Made by a program: the position numbers and the translations under genes
The notes under the pieces: model-generated
What the model was told of the DNA's origin: nothing
What the model saw: only the letters and a program-made list of their open reading frames with translations
Database searches by the model: none
Source: Nephrocerus scutellatus
Taxonomy: Eukaryota > Arthropoda > Insecta > Diptera > Pipunculidae
Assembly: GCA_947095585.1 (NCBI GenBank)
Contig: OX352763.1
Span: forward strand, 49,432,481 to 49,496,480
Length of the DNA stretch: 64,000 nucleotides
Reading direction: 5' to 3'
Shown: piece by piece, positions 15,385 through 27,295 of the stretch
Position numbering within the stretch: position 1 is the stretch's first letter
How the letters are laid out: each line of letters starts with the position of its first letter

Positions 15385-16433
15385 TATTTGTGGGTCAATT
15401 TAGTTAGACATCTTTGGGAACTGGCCAATCCGCTTGACAGAGAACCTCCAAATTGACGAATTTCATGAAAATAACAAAAGTTCAAACCGATGCACAAATG
15501 CCTCTTCCCCTCTACATTTTAATCTAACAAAATCTATTCGATAGATAATTCCTTTAGGAAGACACAGGTGTGGGTCAATTTAGTGAGACATCTCTGGGAA
15601 CTGGCCAATCCGCTTGACAGAGAACCTCCAAATTGACGAATTTCATGAAAATAACAAAAGTTCAAACCGATGCACAAATGCCTCTTCCCCTCTACATTTT
15701 AATCTAACAAAATCTATTCGATAGATAATTCCTTTAGGAAGACACAGGTGTGGGTCAATTTTGTGGGACATCTCTAGGAACTGGCCAATCCGCTTGACAG
15801 AGAACCTCCAAATTGACGAATTTCATGAAAATAACAAAAGTTCAAACCGATGCACAAATGCCTCTTCCCCTCTACATTGTAATCTAACAATATCTTTTCA
15901 ATAGATAATTCCTTTAGGAAGACACAGGTGTGGGTCAATTTAGTGAGATATCTCTGGGAACTGGCCAATCCGCTTGACAGAGAACCTCCAAATTGACGAA
16001 TTTCATGAAAATAACAAAAGTTCAAACCGATGCACAAATGCCTCTTCCCCTCTACATTGTAATCTAACAAAATCTATTCGATAGATAATTCCTTTAGGAA
16101 GACACAGGTGTGGGTCAATTTAGTGGGACATCTCTGGGAACTGGCCAATCCGCTTGACAGAGAACATCCAAATTGACGAATTTCATGAAAATAACAAATG
16201 TTCAAACCGATGCACAAATGCCTCTTCCCCTCTACATTGTAATCTAACAAAATCTATTTGATAGATAATTCCTTTAGGAAGACACAGGTGTGGGTCAATT
16301 TAGTGGGACATCTCTGGGAACTGGCCAATCCGCTTAACAGAGAACCTCCAAATTGACGAATTTCATGAAAATAACAAATGTTCAAACCGATTCACAAATG
16401 CCTCTTCCCCTCTACATTGTAATCTTACAAAAT

Positions 16434-17632
16434 CTATTTGTGGGTCAATTTAGTGAGACATCTTTGGGAACTGGCCAATCCGCTTGACAGAGAACCTCCA
16501 AATTGACGAATTTCATGAAAATAACAAAAGTTCAAGCCGATGCACAAATGCCTCTTCCCCTCTACATTGTAATCTAACAAAATCTTTTCGATAGATAATT
16601 CCTTTAGGAAGACACAGGTGTGGGTCAATTTAGTGAGACATCTCTGGGAACTGGCCAATCCGCTGACAGAGAACTTCCAAATTGACGAATTTCATGAAAA
16701 TAACAAAAGTTCAAGCCGATGCACACATGCCTCTTCACCTCTACATTGTAATCTAACAAAATCTATTCGATAGATAATTCCTTTAGGAAGACACAGATGT
16801 GGGTCAATTTAGTGAGGCATCTCTGGGAACTGGCCAATCCGCTTGACAGAGAACCTCCAAATTGACGAATTGCATGAAAATAACAAATGTTCAAACCGAT
16901 TCACAAATGCCTCTTCCCCTCTACATTGTAATCTTACAAAATCTATTTGTGGGTCAATTTAGTGAGACATCTTTGGGAACTGGCCAATCCGCTTGACAGA
17001 GAACCTCCAAATTGACGAATTTCATGAAAATAACAAAAGTTCAAGCCGATGCACAAATGCCTCTTCCCCTCTACATTGTAATCTAACAAAATCTTTTCGA
17101 TAGATAATTCCTTTAGGAAGACACAGGTGTGGGTCAATTTAGTGAGACATCTCTGGGAACTGGCCAATCCGCTTGACAGAGAACCTCCAAATTGACGAAT
17201 TGCATGAAAATAACAAATGTTCACACCGATGCACAAATGCCTCTTCCCCTCTACATTGTAATCTAAAAAAATCTATTTGATACATAATTCCCATAGGAAG
17301 ACACAGGTGTGGGTCAATTTAGTGGGACATCTCTGGGAACTGGCCAATCCGCTTGACAGAGAACCTCCAAATTGACGAATTTCATGAAAATAACAAATGT
17401 TCAAACCGATGCACAAATGCCTCTTCCCCTCGACATTGTAATCCAACAAAATCTATTTGATAGATAATTCCTTTAGGAAGACACAGATGTGGGTCAATTT
17501 AGTGAGACATCTCTGGGAACTGGCCAATCCGCTTGACAGAGAACCTCCAAATTGACGAATTGCATGAAAATAACAAATGTTCAAACCGATTCACAAATGC
17601 CTCTTCCCCTCTACATTGTAATCTTACAAAAT
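16434..17632. repeat. Satellite block with two 30-bp-deleted monomers
   Basis: Block of 1,199 bp = 7 x 180 - 60 - 1. It begins at a monomer lacking the 'atagataattcctttagg...' segment (junction 'aaatctatttgtgggtcaat' near 16,430) and contains a second such junction near 16,940. It links the 2,129-bp and 2,792-bp higher-order repeats and shares variants with both. Confidence 0.7.
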
Positions 17633-20600
17633 CTATTTGTGGGTCAATTTAGTGAGACATCTTTGGGAACTGGCCAATCCGCTTGACAGAGAACCTCCAA
17701 ATTGACGAATTTCATGAAAATAACAAAAGTTCAAGCCGATGCACAAATGCCTCTTCCCCTCTATATTGTAATCTAACAAAATCTTTTCGATAGATAATTC
17801 CTTTAGGAAGACACAGGTGTGGGTCAATTTAGTGAGACATCTCTGGGAACTGGCCAATCCGCTGACAGAGAACCTCCAAATTGACGAATTTCATGAAAAT
17901 AACAAAAGTTCAAGCCTTCAAGATGCACAAATGCCTCTTCACCTCTACATTGTAATCTAACAAAATCTATTCGATAGATAATTCCTTTAGGAAGACACAG
18001 GTGTGGGTCAATTTAGTGGGACATCTCTGGGAACTGGCCAATCCGCTTGACAGAGAACATCCAAATTGACGAATTTCATCAAAATAACAAATGTTCAAAC
18101 CGATGCACAAATGCCTCTTCCCCTCTACATTGTAATCTAACAAAATCTATTTGATAGATAATTCCTTTAGGAAGACACAGGTGTGGGTCAATTTAGTGGG
18201 ACATCTCTGGGAACTGGCCAATCCGCTTAACAGAGAACCTCCAAATTGACGAATTTCATGAAAATAACAAATGTTCAAACCGATGCACAAATGCCTTTTC
18301 CCCTCTACATTGTAATCTAAAAAAATCTATTTGATACATAATTCCCATAGGAAGACACAGGTGTGGGTCAATTTAGTGGGACATCTCTGGGAACTGGCCA
18401 ATCCGCTTGACAGAGAACCTCCAAATTGACGAATTTCATGAAAATAACAAATGTTCAAACCGATGCACAAATGCCTCTTCCCCTCGACATTGTAATCCAA
18501 CAAAATCTATTTGATAGATAATTCCTTTAGGAAGACACAGATGTGGGTCAATTTAGTGAGGCATCTCTGGGAACTGGCCAATCCGCTTGACAGAGAACCT
18601 CCAAATTGACGAATTGCATGAAAATAACAAATGTTCAAACCGATTCACAAATGCCTCTTCCCCTCTACATTGTAATCTTACAAAATCTATTTGTGGGTCA
18701 ATTTAGTGAGACATCTTTGGGAACTGGCCAATCCGCTTGACAGAGAACCTCCAAATTGACGAATTTCATGAAAATAACAAAAGTTCAAGCCGATGCACAA
18801 ATGCCTCTTCCCCTCTACATTGTAATCTAACAAAATCTTTTCGATAGATAATTCCTTTAGGAAGACACAGGTGTGGGTCAATTTAGTGAGACATCTCTGG
18901 GAACTGGCCAATCCGCTGACAGAGAACCTCCAAATTGACGAATTTCATGAAAATAACAAAAGTTCAAGCCGATGCACACATGCCTCTTCACCTCTACATT
19001 GTAATCTAACAAAATCTATTCGATAGATAATTCCTTTAGGAAGACACAGGTGTGGGTCAATTTAGTGAGACATCTCTGGGAACTGGCCAATCCGCTTGAC
19101 AGAGAACCTCCAAATTGACGAATTGCATGAAAATAACAAATGTTCAAACCGATGCACAAATGCCTCTTCCCCTCTACATTGTAATCTAAAAAAATCTATT
19201 TGATACATAATTCCCATAGGAAGACACAGGTGTGGGTCAATTTAGTGGGACATCTCTGGGAACTGGCCAATCCGCTTGACAGAGAACCTCCAAATTGACG
19301 AATTTCATGAAAATAACAAATGTTCAAACCGATGCACAAATGCCTCTTCCCCTCGACATTGTAATCCAACAAAATCTATTTGATAGATAATTCCTTTAGG
19401 AAGACACAGATGTGGGTCAATTTAGTGAGGCATCTCTGGGAACTGGCCAATCCGCTTGACAGAGAACCTCCAAATTGACGAATTGCATGAAAATAACAAA
19501 TGTTCAAACCGATTCACAAATGCCTCTTCCCCTCTACATTGTAATCTTACAAAATCTATTTGTGGGTCAATTTAGTGAGACATCTTTGGGAACTGGCCAA
19601 TCCGCTTGACAGAGAACCTCCAAATTGACGAATTTCATGAAAATAACAAAAGTTCAAGCCGATGCACAAATGCCTCTTCCCCTCTACATTGTAATCTAAC
19701 AAAATCTTTTCGATAGATAATTCCTTTAGGAAGACACAGGTGTGGGTCAATTTAGTGAGACATCTCTGGGAACTGGCCAATCCGCTGACAGAGAACCTCC
19801 AAATTGACGAATTTCATGAAAATAACAAAAGTTCAAGCCGATGCACACATGCCTCTTCACCTCTACATTGTAATCTAACAAAATCTATTCGATAGATAAT
19901 TCCTTTAGGAAGACACAGGTGTGGGTCAATTTAGTGAGACATCTCTGGGAACTGGCCAATCCGCTTGACAGAGAACCTCCAAATTGACGAATTGCATGAA
20001 AATAACAAATGTTCACACCGATGCACAAATGCCTCTTCCCCTCTACATTGTAATCTAAAAAAATCTATTTGATACATAATTCCCATAGGAAGACACAGGT
20101 GTGGGTCAATTTAGTGGGACATCTCTGGGAACTGGCCAATCCGCTTGACAGAGAACCTCCAAATTGACGAATTTCATGAAAATAACAAATGTTCAAACCG
20201 ATGCACAAATGCCTCTTCCCCTCGACATTGTAATCCAACAAAATCTATTTGATAGATAATTCCTTTAGGAAGACACAGATGTGGGTCAATTTAGTGAGAC
20301 ATCTCTGGGAACTGGCCAATCCGCTTGACAGAGAACCTCCAAATTGACGAATTGCATGAAAATAACAAATGTTCAAACCGATTCACAAATGCCTCTTCCC
20401 CTCTACATTGTAATCTTACAAAATCTATTTGTGGGTCAATTTAGTGAGACATCTTTGGGAACTGGCCAATCCGCTTGACAGAGAACCTCCAAATTGACGA
20501 ATTTCATGAAAATAACAAAAGTTCAAGCCGATGCACAAATGCCTCTTCCCCTCTATATTGTAATCTAACAAAATCTTTTCGATAGATAATTCCTTTAGGA

Positions 20601-23216
20601 AGACACAGGTGTGGGTCAATTTAGTGAGACATCTCTGGGAACTGGCCAATCCGCTGACAGAGAACCTCCAAATTGACGAATTTCATGAAAATAACAAAAG
20701 TTCAAGCCTTCAAGATGCACAAATGCCTCTTCACCTCTACATTGTAATCTAACAAAATCTATTCGATAGATAATTCCTTTAGGAAGACACAGGTGTGGGT
20801 CAATTTAGTGGGACATCTCTGGGAACTGGCCAATCCGCTTGACAGAGAACATCCAAATTGACGAATTTCATGAAAATAACAAATGTTCAAACCGATGCAC
20901 AAATGCCTCTTCCCCTCTACATTGTAATCTAACAAAATCTATTTGATAGATAATTCCTTTAGGAAGACACAGGTGTGGGTCAATTTAGTGGGACATCTCT
21001 GGGAACTGGCCAATCCGCTTAACAGAGAACCTCCAAATTGACGAATTTCATGAAAATAACAAATGTTCAAACCGATGCACAAATGCCTTTTCCCCTCTAC
21101 ATTGTAATCTAAAAAAATCTATTTGATACATAATTCCCATAGGAAGACACAGGTGTGGGTCAATTTAGTGGGACATCTCTGGGATCTGGCCAATCCGCTT
21201 GACAGAGAACCTCCAAATTGACGAATTTCATGAAAATAACAAATGTTCAAACCGATGCACAAATGCCTCTTCCCCTCGACATTGTAATCCAACAAAATCT
21301 ATTTGATAGATAATTCCTTTAGGAAGACACAGATGTGGGTCAATTTAGTGAGGCATCTCTGGGAACTGGCCAATCCGCTTGACAGAGAACCTCCAAATTG
21401 ACGAATTGCATGAAAATAACAAATGTTCAAACCGATTCACAAATGCCTCTTCCCCTCTACATTGTAATCTTACAAAATCTATTTGTGGGTCAATTTAGTG
21501 AGACATCTTTGGGAACTGGCCAATCCGCTTGACAGAGAACCTCCAAATTGACGAATTTCATGAAAATAACAAAAGTTCAAGCCGATGCACAAATGCCTCT
21601 TCCCCTCTACATTGTAATCTAACAAAATCTTTTCGATAGATAATTCCTTTAGGAAGACACAGGTGTGGGTCAATTTAGTGAGACATCTCTGGGAACTGGC
21701 CAATCCGCTGACAGAGAACCTCCAAATTGACGAATTTCATGAAAATAACAAAAGTTCAAGCCGATGCACACATGCCTCTTCACCTCTACATTGTAATCTA
21801 ACAAAATCTATTCGATAGATAATTCCTTTAGGAAGACACAGGTGTGGGTCAATTTAGTGAGACATCTCTGGGAACTGGCCAATCCGCTTGACAGAGAACC
21901 TCCAAATTGACGAATTGCATGAAAATAACAAATGTTCAAACCGATGCACAAATGCCTCTTCCCCTCTACATTGTAATCTAAAAAAATCTATTTGATACAT
22001 AATTCCCATAGGAAGACACAGGTGTGGGTCAATTTAGTGGGACATCTCTGGGAACTGGCCAATCCGCTTGACAGAGAACCTCCAAATTGACGAATTTCAT
22101 GAAAATAACAAATGTTCAAACCGATGCACAAATGCCTCTTCCCCTCGACATTGTAATCCAACAAAATCTATTTGATAGATAATTCCTTTAGGAAGACACA
22201 GATGTGGGTCAATTTAGTGAGACATCTCTGGGAACTGGCCAATCCGCTTGACAGAGAACCTCCAAATTGACGAATTGCATGAAAATAACAAATGTTCAAA
22301 CCGATTCACAAATGCCTCTTCCCCTCTACATTGTAATCTTACAAAATCTATTTGTGGGTCAATTTAGTGAGACATCTTTGGGAACTGGCCAATCCGCTTG
22401 ACAGAGAACCTCCAAATTGACGAATTTCATGAAAATAACAAAAGTTCAAGCCGATGCACAAATGCCTCTTCCCCTCTACATTGTAATCTAACAAAATCTT
22501 TTCGATAGATAATTCCTTTAGGAAGACACAGGTGTGGGTCAATTTAGTGAGACATCTCTGGGAACTGGCCAATCCGCTGACAGAGAACCTCCAAATTGAC
22601 GAATTTCATGAAAATAACAAAAGTTCAAGCCGATGCACAAATGCCTCTTCACCTCTACATTGTAATCTAACAAAATCTATTCGATAGATAATTCCTTTAG
22701 GAAGACACAGGTGTGGGTCAATTTAGTGAGACATCTCTGGGAACTGGCCAATCCGCTTGACAGAGAACCTCCAAATTGACGAATTGCATGAAAATAACAA
22801 ATGTTCAAACCGATGCACAAATGCCTCTTCCCCTCTACATTGTAATCTAACAAAATCTATTCGATAGATAATTCCTTTAGAAAGACACAGGTGTGGGTCA
22901 ATTTAGTGAGACATCTTTGAGAACTGGCCAATCCGCTTGACAGAGAACCTCCAAATTGACGAATTTCACGAAAATAACAAAAGTTCAAGCCGATGCACAA
23001 ATGCCTCTTCCCCTCTACATTGTAATCTAACAAAATCTTTTCGATAGATAATTCCTTTAGGAAGACACAGGTGTGGGTCAATTTAGTGAGACATCTCTGG
23101 GAACTAGCCAATCCGCTTGACAGAGAACCTCCAAATTGACAAATCTCATGAAAATAAAAGTTCAAACCGATGCACAAATGCCTCTTCCCCTCTACATTGT
23201 AATCTAACAAAATCTA
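17633..23216. repeat. Higher-order repeat, 2,792 bp x 2
   Basis: Two adjacent blocks, 17,633-20,424 and 20,425-23,216. Each is built of sub-blocks of 1,054, 869 and 869 bp: six monomers -30 -1 +5, then five monomers -30 -1, twice. Deleted monomers (17,633/20,425; 18,687/21,479; 19,556/22,348) and the unique 5-bp insertion recur at exactly 2,792 bp. The blocks differ by only a few substitutions that I could see (for example 'gggaactgg' versus 'gggatctgg' at 21,181). This is the most homogenised part of the array. Confidence 0.88.
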
Positions 23217-23483
23217 TTCGATAGATAATTCCTTTAGGAAGACACAGGTGTGGGTCAATTTAGTGAGACATCTCTGGGAACTGGCCAATCCGCTTGACAG
23301 AGAACCTCCAAATTGACGAATTTCATGAAAATAACAAATGTTCCAACCGATGCACAAATGCCTCTTCCCCTCTACATTGTAATCTAACAAAATCTATTCG
23401 ATAGATAATTCCTTTAGGAAGACACAGGTGTGGGTCAATTTAGTGAGACATCTCTGGGAACTGGCCAATCCGCTTGACAGAAA

Positions 23484-23705
23484 ACATCTCTGGGAACTGG
23501 CCAATCTGTTTTACAGTGAACCTCCAAAATAAAAAAAAATTTCATTAAAATTGCAAATGTTCACATTCATAACAAAAGCTTAATTCTGCCCGTACGGTTA
23601 TACACCATATTTTTTTTCATAGAGCATTCCTTAAGGAAGTAGCATCTATGGAACAAAGCTGTGAGCTGGTAAATTTTATTACAGTGAACATATATTTAAC
23701 AAATA
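23484..23705. repeat. Decayed satellite monomers at the array edge
   Basis: After 'cttgacagaaaac' the phase jumps back to 'atctctgggaactggccaat'. A strongly diverged monomer follows with recognisable pieces: 'ttacagtgaacctccaaa', 'ttcattaaaat', 'gcaaatgttcac', 'gcattccttaaggaagtagc'. A second, even weaker one continues to 'attacagtgaac' (~23,690). Divergence rises outward while the interior is homogeneous, as expected when unequal exchange homogenises only the interior. Confidence 0.75.
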
Positions 23706-24011
23706 CAAAGTGTTTGCATTCTATTAAATAGCATTACCCATACATACAAATATTTTGTTATTTGTTAAAAACTTCACATCCGTGAAAAATTACATAAAAC
23801 AATACAAAATTACCTCTAATTTTTTTCAGATTTTGTATTTTGACGTGACAACGTCTTATTACAATGTTTAAAGTCACACTTGTGAGACACTGTTATGTTC
23901 CATGTTAAATGTTACACCGTTATGAGACACTGTTTTCCCATGTTAAATGTCACAATTTTATGCCTTATTTCCTATAGATATATTTTATATGTTTATAACT
24001 ATATATGTATA
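23706..24011. other. AT-rich sequence with a 'cgtgacaacgtct' motif
   Basis: No gene seen. At 23,851-23,950 the sequence 'acgtgacaacgtcttattac' followed by two 'tgttaaatgt(t/c)aca' segments matches the reverse complement of about 33,480-33,546. It may be one end of an older repeat family. Confidence 0.5.
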
Positions 24012-24263
24012 TCTTTATATATAAAAACGTTGGTGCGAATGTACTGACTATCCCGGCTGAACAACTGAAGCTTTCCAAATTATGCTCAATGATTTTTTGC
24101 CGATATAAGTGTCGATTCTATCGTTTTCCGGGTTGCTGAGGTGGTCAATTGGCAACTTGTCATAGGATTGGCGGTCAATGGATGGGTGGTCAGTGGGCGG
24201 GTGTTAACTTGGGTGCGAATCAGTAGGATGGGGCAGCCGGAAAACGCCGATTATTCCCGCTAG
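24012..24263 (+). mobile_element. Short non-autonomous Helitron
   Basis: Begins 'TCTTTATATATAAAAA' and ends 'CCCGCTAG'. It is flanked by A on the left (24,011) and T on the right (24,264), as expected for Helitron insertion between A and T. The interior ('ataagtgtcgattctat', 'gtgggcggg', 'caggatggggcagccgg'-type stretch) matches the right arm of the larger Helitron at 36,285-36,415. No coding capacity; length 252 bp. Confidence 0.65.
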
Positions 24264-24273
24264 TAACTATATA

Positions 24274-24388
24274 ACGGGTGTTTTTTTAGGAGGTTTGTTT
24301 TTCCGATAGATGTCGTTTTATTTTATGACAGGTGTTTTGACAGCTCAAAGTGGCATTTCTACTCAGTATTGTTTGGCAAATCATTATG

Positions 24389-24422
<34 letters not shown>

Positions 24423-24585
24423 ACATTTGTGAAAAATAGTCGTGGTAGCCATATGCCAGAAATTGTGTTTAAATGTTAAATGCCAAAAAATTATCTACCA
24501 AATAAAAAAAAATTTTGGTCATTTCATAATTTTATATGTGTTTTATTCAAAAAAAAAATCGGCAACCTCTTAAAAAAACACCCGT
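24274..24585. mobile_element. Tc1/mariner-type MITE, 312 bp
   Basis: Terminal inverted repeats: left 'ACGGGTGTTTTTTTAGGAGG' at 24,274, and the right end (to 24,585) reads as the complement with one difference. Both ends are flanked by TA (24,272-24,273; 24,586-24,587), the target duplication of Tc1/mariner elements. The interior holds a run of more than 30 A and no ORF. It sits 10 bp from the end of the neighbouring Helitron. Confidence 0.8.
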
Positions 24586-24649
24586 TAGATATAACGTGTT
24601 TATATTATTTAGTTATTTTTATTTTATTTTTTATTAGTGTGTGAAACTA

Positions 24650-25165
24650 CTTTATCAATTCTGGAGTATGGCCATTATTGTCTGCAATTTTGGGAACTAA
24701 GCAATTTCTCAAGCGATTCGTATGAAATTCGGAATGTAGGACTAAGATACGACTATAAGACTTTTAATATGGCAATTCTGGAATATGGTCATTAGAGTCT
24801 GGAATTTTGTGAACAAAGCCATTTCTCAGGCGATTCGTATGAAATTGGGTATGTAGGACTAAAATACGTCCATAAGACTTGTCTCTATTAAAATTCTGGG
24901 ATATGACCAATAGGGTCTGGAGTTTTGGGAACTAAGCCATTTCTCAAGAGATTCGTGTGATATTCGGTATGTAGGACTAAAATGCGAGCATAAGACTTGT
25001 TCATATGGATATTCTGGGATACGGCCAATAGGGTCTGGAATTTTTGGAACAAAGTCATTTCGTATGAAATTCGATATGTAAGACTAAGATGCGACTATAA
25101 GACTTGTGCCTATGGAAATTCTGGGATATTAGGTTTTCGAATTTTGGGAACTATGCCGTTTTGAG
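24650..25165 (+). repeat. 118-bp minisatellite, about 4.5 copies
   Basis: The motif 'atgta(g/a)gactaa(a/g)at' recurs at 24,734, 24,851, 24,969 and 25,076. Each is accompanied by 'ttctgg(a/g)atatgg', 'tttgggaactaagc' and 'gattcgtatgaaattcgg'. The last unit is about 11 bp short. The same family lies in reverse orientation at 33,030-33,365. Confidence 0.85.
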
Positions 25166-25380
25166 ATTTTGAGATGTCCGTTCGTGTATCCGTCGCACAG
25201 ACAAGAAGATCTTTGTTTTCTTTTCTTTCGTCCCGGGCAGACATTGTTACGCTCGAAACCCGCGGTCTGATAATGACTGTGTGCGCTGTGTACGCTGTGT
25301 ACAGCGCTGCTTTAGGATTTGGGGTTATTTTGAACCACAGTGCTTCACATGTGTTTTTATTTTCCAGCAATTAAAGTGGA
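25166..25380. other. No recognisable feature
   Basis: Unique-looking sequence, more GC-rich than its surroundings, with short open frames on both strands (66 and 86 codons) that resemble no family I recognise. They overlap each other, so at most one could be real. Confidence 0.3.
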
Positions 25381-25800
25381 ATTCAGTACACTTTCGGAAA
25401 ATCAGGTTAATTTTTAAAACATTTATATGAGAGCACCTCGTCCCTAGATAACTTCTTTGAAGAAAATCTGGTACTTTTTTTTATAAAGTACCCGGGGTCG
25501 GGGGGGCACCCATATTTTTTTACGAAAAGTGTTGTCAATCGGATATACATATGCGTATAAAATTTTATGAAAATCGGGTATGTACTTTTTTTTATAAAAT
25601 TTGTATGGGAGCCGCCCGAACCCGTGGTCCGATAACTCTCAAGTTTTAATAGAAAGTATTGGTAACCGGATATATACAGGTGTGCAAAATTTCAATAAAA
25701 TCCGGTTTTGGGAAGTGGGTCAAAAATTGATCACATGATCTGACCAGCCAACCAGTCTGCCAGCCACGGGCACGCGAAGTTAATATAGAGAATTTAAAAA
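25381..25800 (+). repeat. Dispersed ~120-bp repeat, first cluster
   Basis: Contains three degenerate units of the type 'aaaatttcaataaaatc', 'tttttataaaatttgtatggg' and 'gggtcaaaaattgatcac'. Its tail 'gcacgcgaagttaatataga' recurs at 28,095-28,120. The whole cluster is a diverged direct copy of 27,300-28,130. Confidence 0.6.
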
Positions 25801-26197
25801 GAAAACGCAGTGCAGGGCTGTTTGCATGCAGTATAATCATGGGTGTCCATTGTGTCCTTTTCGTCGCTGTCGAAGATGTTGGTTATTTTTACTGTCGTGT
25901 GGCTTTTGCCCACAGCAGCAGGATGATATAGATTCTTTGTCGTATATCTGACTGTGACTGCTTGGTGGGGAATAACAGCTAAGGCAATTTTGTTTGACAA
26001 TCCAGTGCGAGACTTGCGCTTCTCAGTTCGGCTTTAACAAGCGGTAAGTTCTTGTTTTGAGTGCTTATTGTGGCGTGTGAGAAATAGCCAGTTACACGCC
26101 GCCTTTATTTGAATTCAACTGCAGCACTCGTTGCGCTTTAATTTTTTATCTGTTTTTCCTTTGAGCCCATCTTTGGACTTACGTTTAAGTTCGGAGG

Positions 26198-26415
26198 TTC
26201 TTTCATTAGCTGCAAAACACCTAAGTGGAATGCTTTTCCAAGTTCAACAAATCGCTTAAACATACTAGGAATGTTTCTTGTTTTCCACAAGCGGTGTTTA
26301 AAATAAATGTTCAGGTGCATCCCGTTCTTTTTTCCACCCATCCGCAGCTCGTGAATATATATCCAATTAATGATTAGTAAGTTTTGCTTTTCTTGCAAGT
26401 TGCAAGGTTTAATTC
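26198..26415 (-). pseudogene. Possible orphan exon, unrecognised protein
   Basis: Open minus-strand frame with protein-like composition, including 'NWIYIHELRMGGKKNGMHL' and 'FKRFVELGKAFHLGVLQLM'. After 'KEPPNLN' comes 'GTAAGT' at about 26,192-26,197, a good splice donor. The frame upstream stays open without an ATG. I do not recognise the family. It could be an exon of a host gene, a transposase exon, or chance; no partner exon was identified. Confidence 0.25.
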
Positions 26416-26502
26416 GTTAGAAGTTTATGCTACATCTAAGTTCGCATTGCCTTCTAATTTTTTCAAAACTTTTATTTTACTTGACTTGACCCCTTTTGTC
26501 TG

Positions 26503-26825
26503 TATTTTCGGCTTCTTCGAGGTCCTTTATAACCACCTTTCACACGATCTAGAGATCTGAAATATTGGGAGCAGCTAAGTCCCGTAGCGCATTTTTGACA
26601 TTCCGCGTGTGACACGTGCGATGTGTAGAGAAGTATTTTTTTCCGACTTCTTTGAGGTCCTTATTTACCACCTTTCTCACGTCCTAGAGAGTTAAAATTT
26701 TGTGAACAGCTTAGCCTCGTATAGCAGTTCTAAGATTCCGCATGTGACACGTTTCGCGAGTTTCATGTGCGATGCGTTCAGAACTGATTTTTTCCAGTTC
26801 TTTGAAGTCGTTTTTAACTAGTGTA
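26503..26825. repeat. Short tandem repeat, ~138 bp, 2-3 units
   Basis: 'tttcggcttcttcgaggtcc...taccacctttc' at 26,506 recurs, diverged, at 26,642 ('ttccgacttctttgaggtcc') and is begun a third time at about 26,790 ('ttccagttctttgaagtcg'). 'attccgcgtgtgacacgtg' and 'attccgcatgtgacacgtt' also pair up. Confidence 0.6.
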
Positions 26826-27295
26826 TGATGCGGGTTTAGTTTTGTGAAAAGTGGATACTACTCTCGATCTACATATCCATAAAAGTTTGTACCCGTAAAA
26901 CGAAGCTTTAAAACATTTACTTGCTATGAATAAAATCACCATAACCTAGTTTACGTCATCCAATGGACCGCCACATGGTCCATGGTAGAAACACTCCCTA
27001 TACATTTCTTCGATTGTGAAAGATGTATAGACAGGAAGTATTATTTATCGCAAATCCACAATAAACTATGCAACACTTCGTTGTTTTCATCACAACTAGC
27101 TGAAATATGGTATGTGATTGCAAAAATCAAAACGACTCCGCGATAATAATTATTAGTTAATGTCCACACCATGGCGAATATACGTAAATTTAATAATAAT
27201 AAATCTGGACGCTACTATGCGTTGTCGGCCGAGTTCAATTATGTACTCTGTGTGTACAGATAATACATAAAGAAAACAACATATAAAAATTAAAA
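26826..27295. other. No recognisable feature
   Basis: AT-rich intergenic sequence. I see no convincing ORF, repeat or RNA gene. Confidence 0.4.

Larger units (their letters stand above)
1..23483. repeat. 180-bp satellite array (about 130 monomers)
   Basis: One continuous head-to-tail tandem array with all monomers in the same orientation. The phase recurs every 180 bp exactly over long stretches. Landmarks in each monomer are 'catctctgggaactggccaa', 'ccaaattgacgaatttcatg', 'gcacaaatgcctcttcc' and 'ataattcctttaggaagac'. Monomers differ by scattered substitutions and a few recurrent indels: a 13-bp deletion near 187 and 4,850, a 30-bp deletion near 13,255 and repeatedly after it, 1-bp deletions, and a 5-bp insertion near 17,915 and 20,707. 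The array continues past the left window edge. A ~180-bp, mildly AT-rich, nucleosome-scale unit of this size is typical of centromeric or pericentromeric satellite; that role is inference. Minus-strand ORFs of 60-118 codons are a by-product of a period divisible by three. Confidence 0.98.

Noticed and set aside
1571..23210. Series of 61-118 codon ORFs, mostly minus strand, with near-identical peptides
   Set aside because: They are satellite monomers read in a frame that stays open because 180 is a multiple of three. Stops recur at the monomer junction and no start context or codon bias was seen.
1..23483. CRISPR-like array
   Set aside because: The repetition is full-length tandem with no unique spacers, in a eukaryotic genome.
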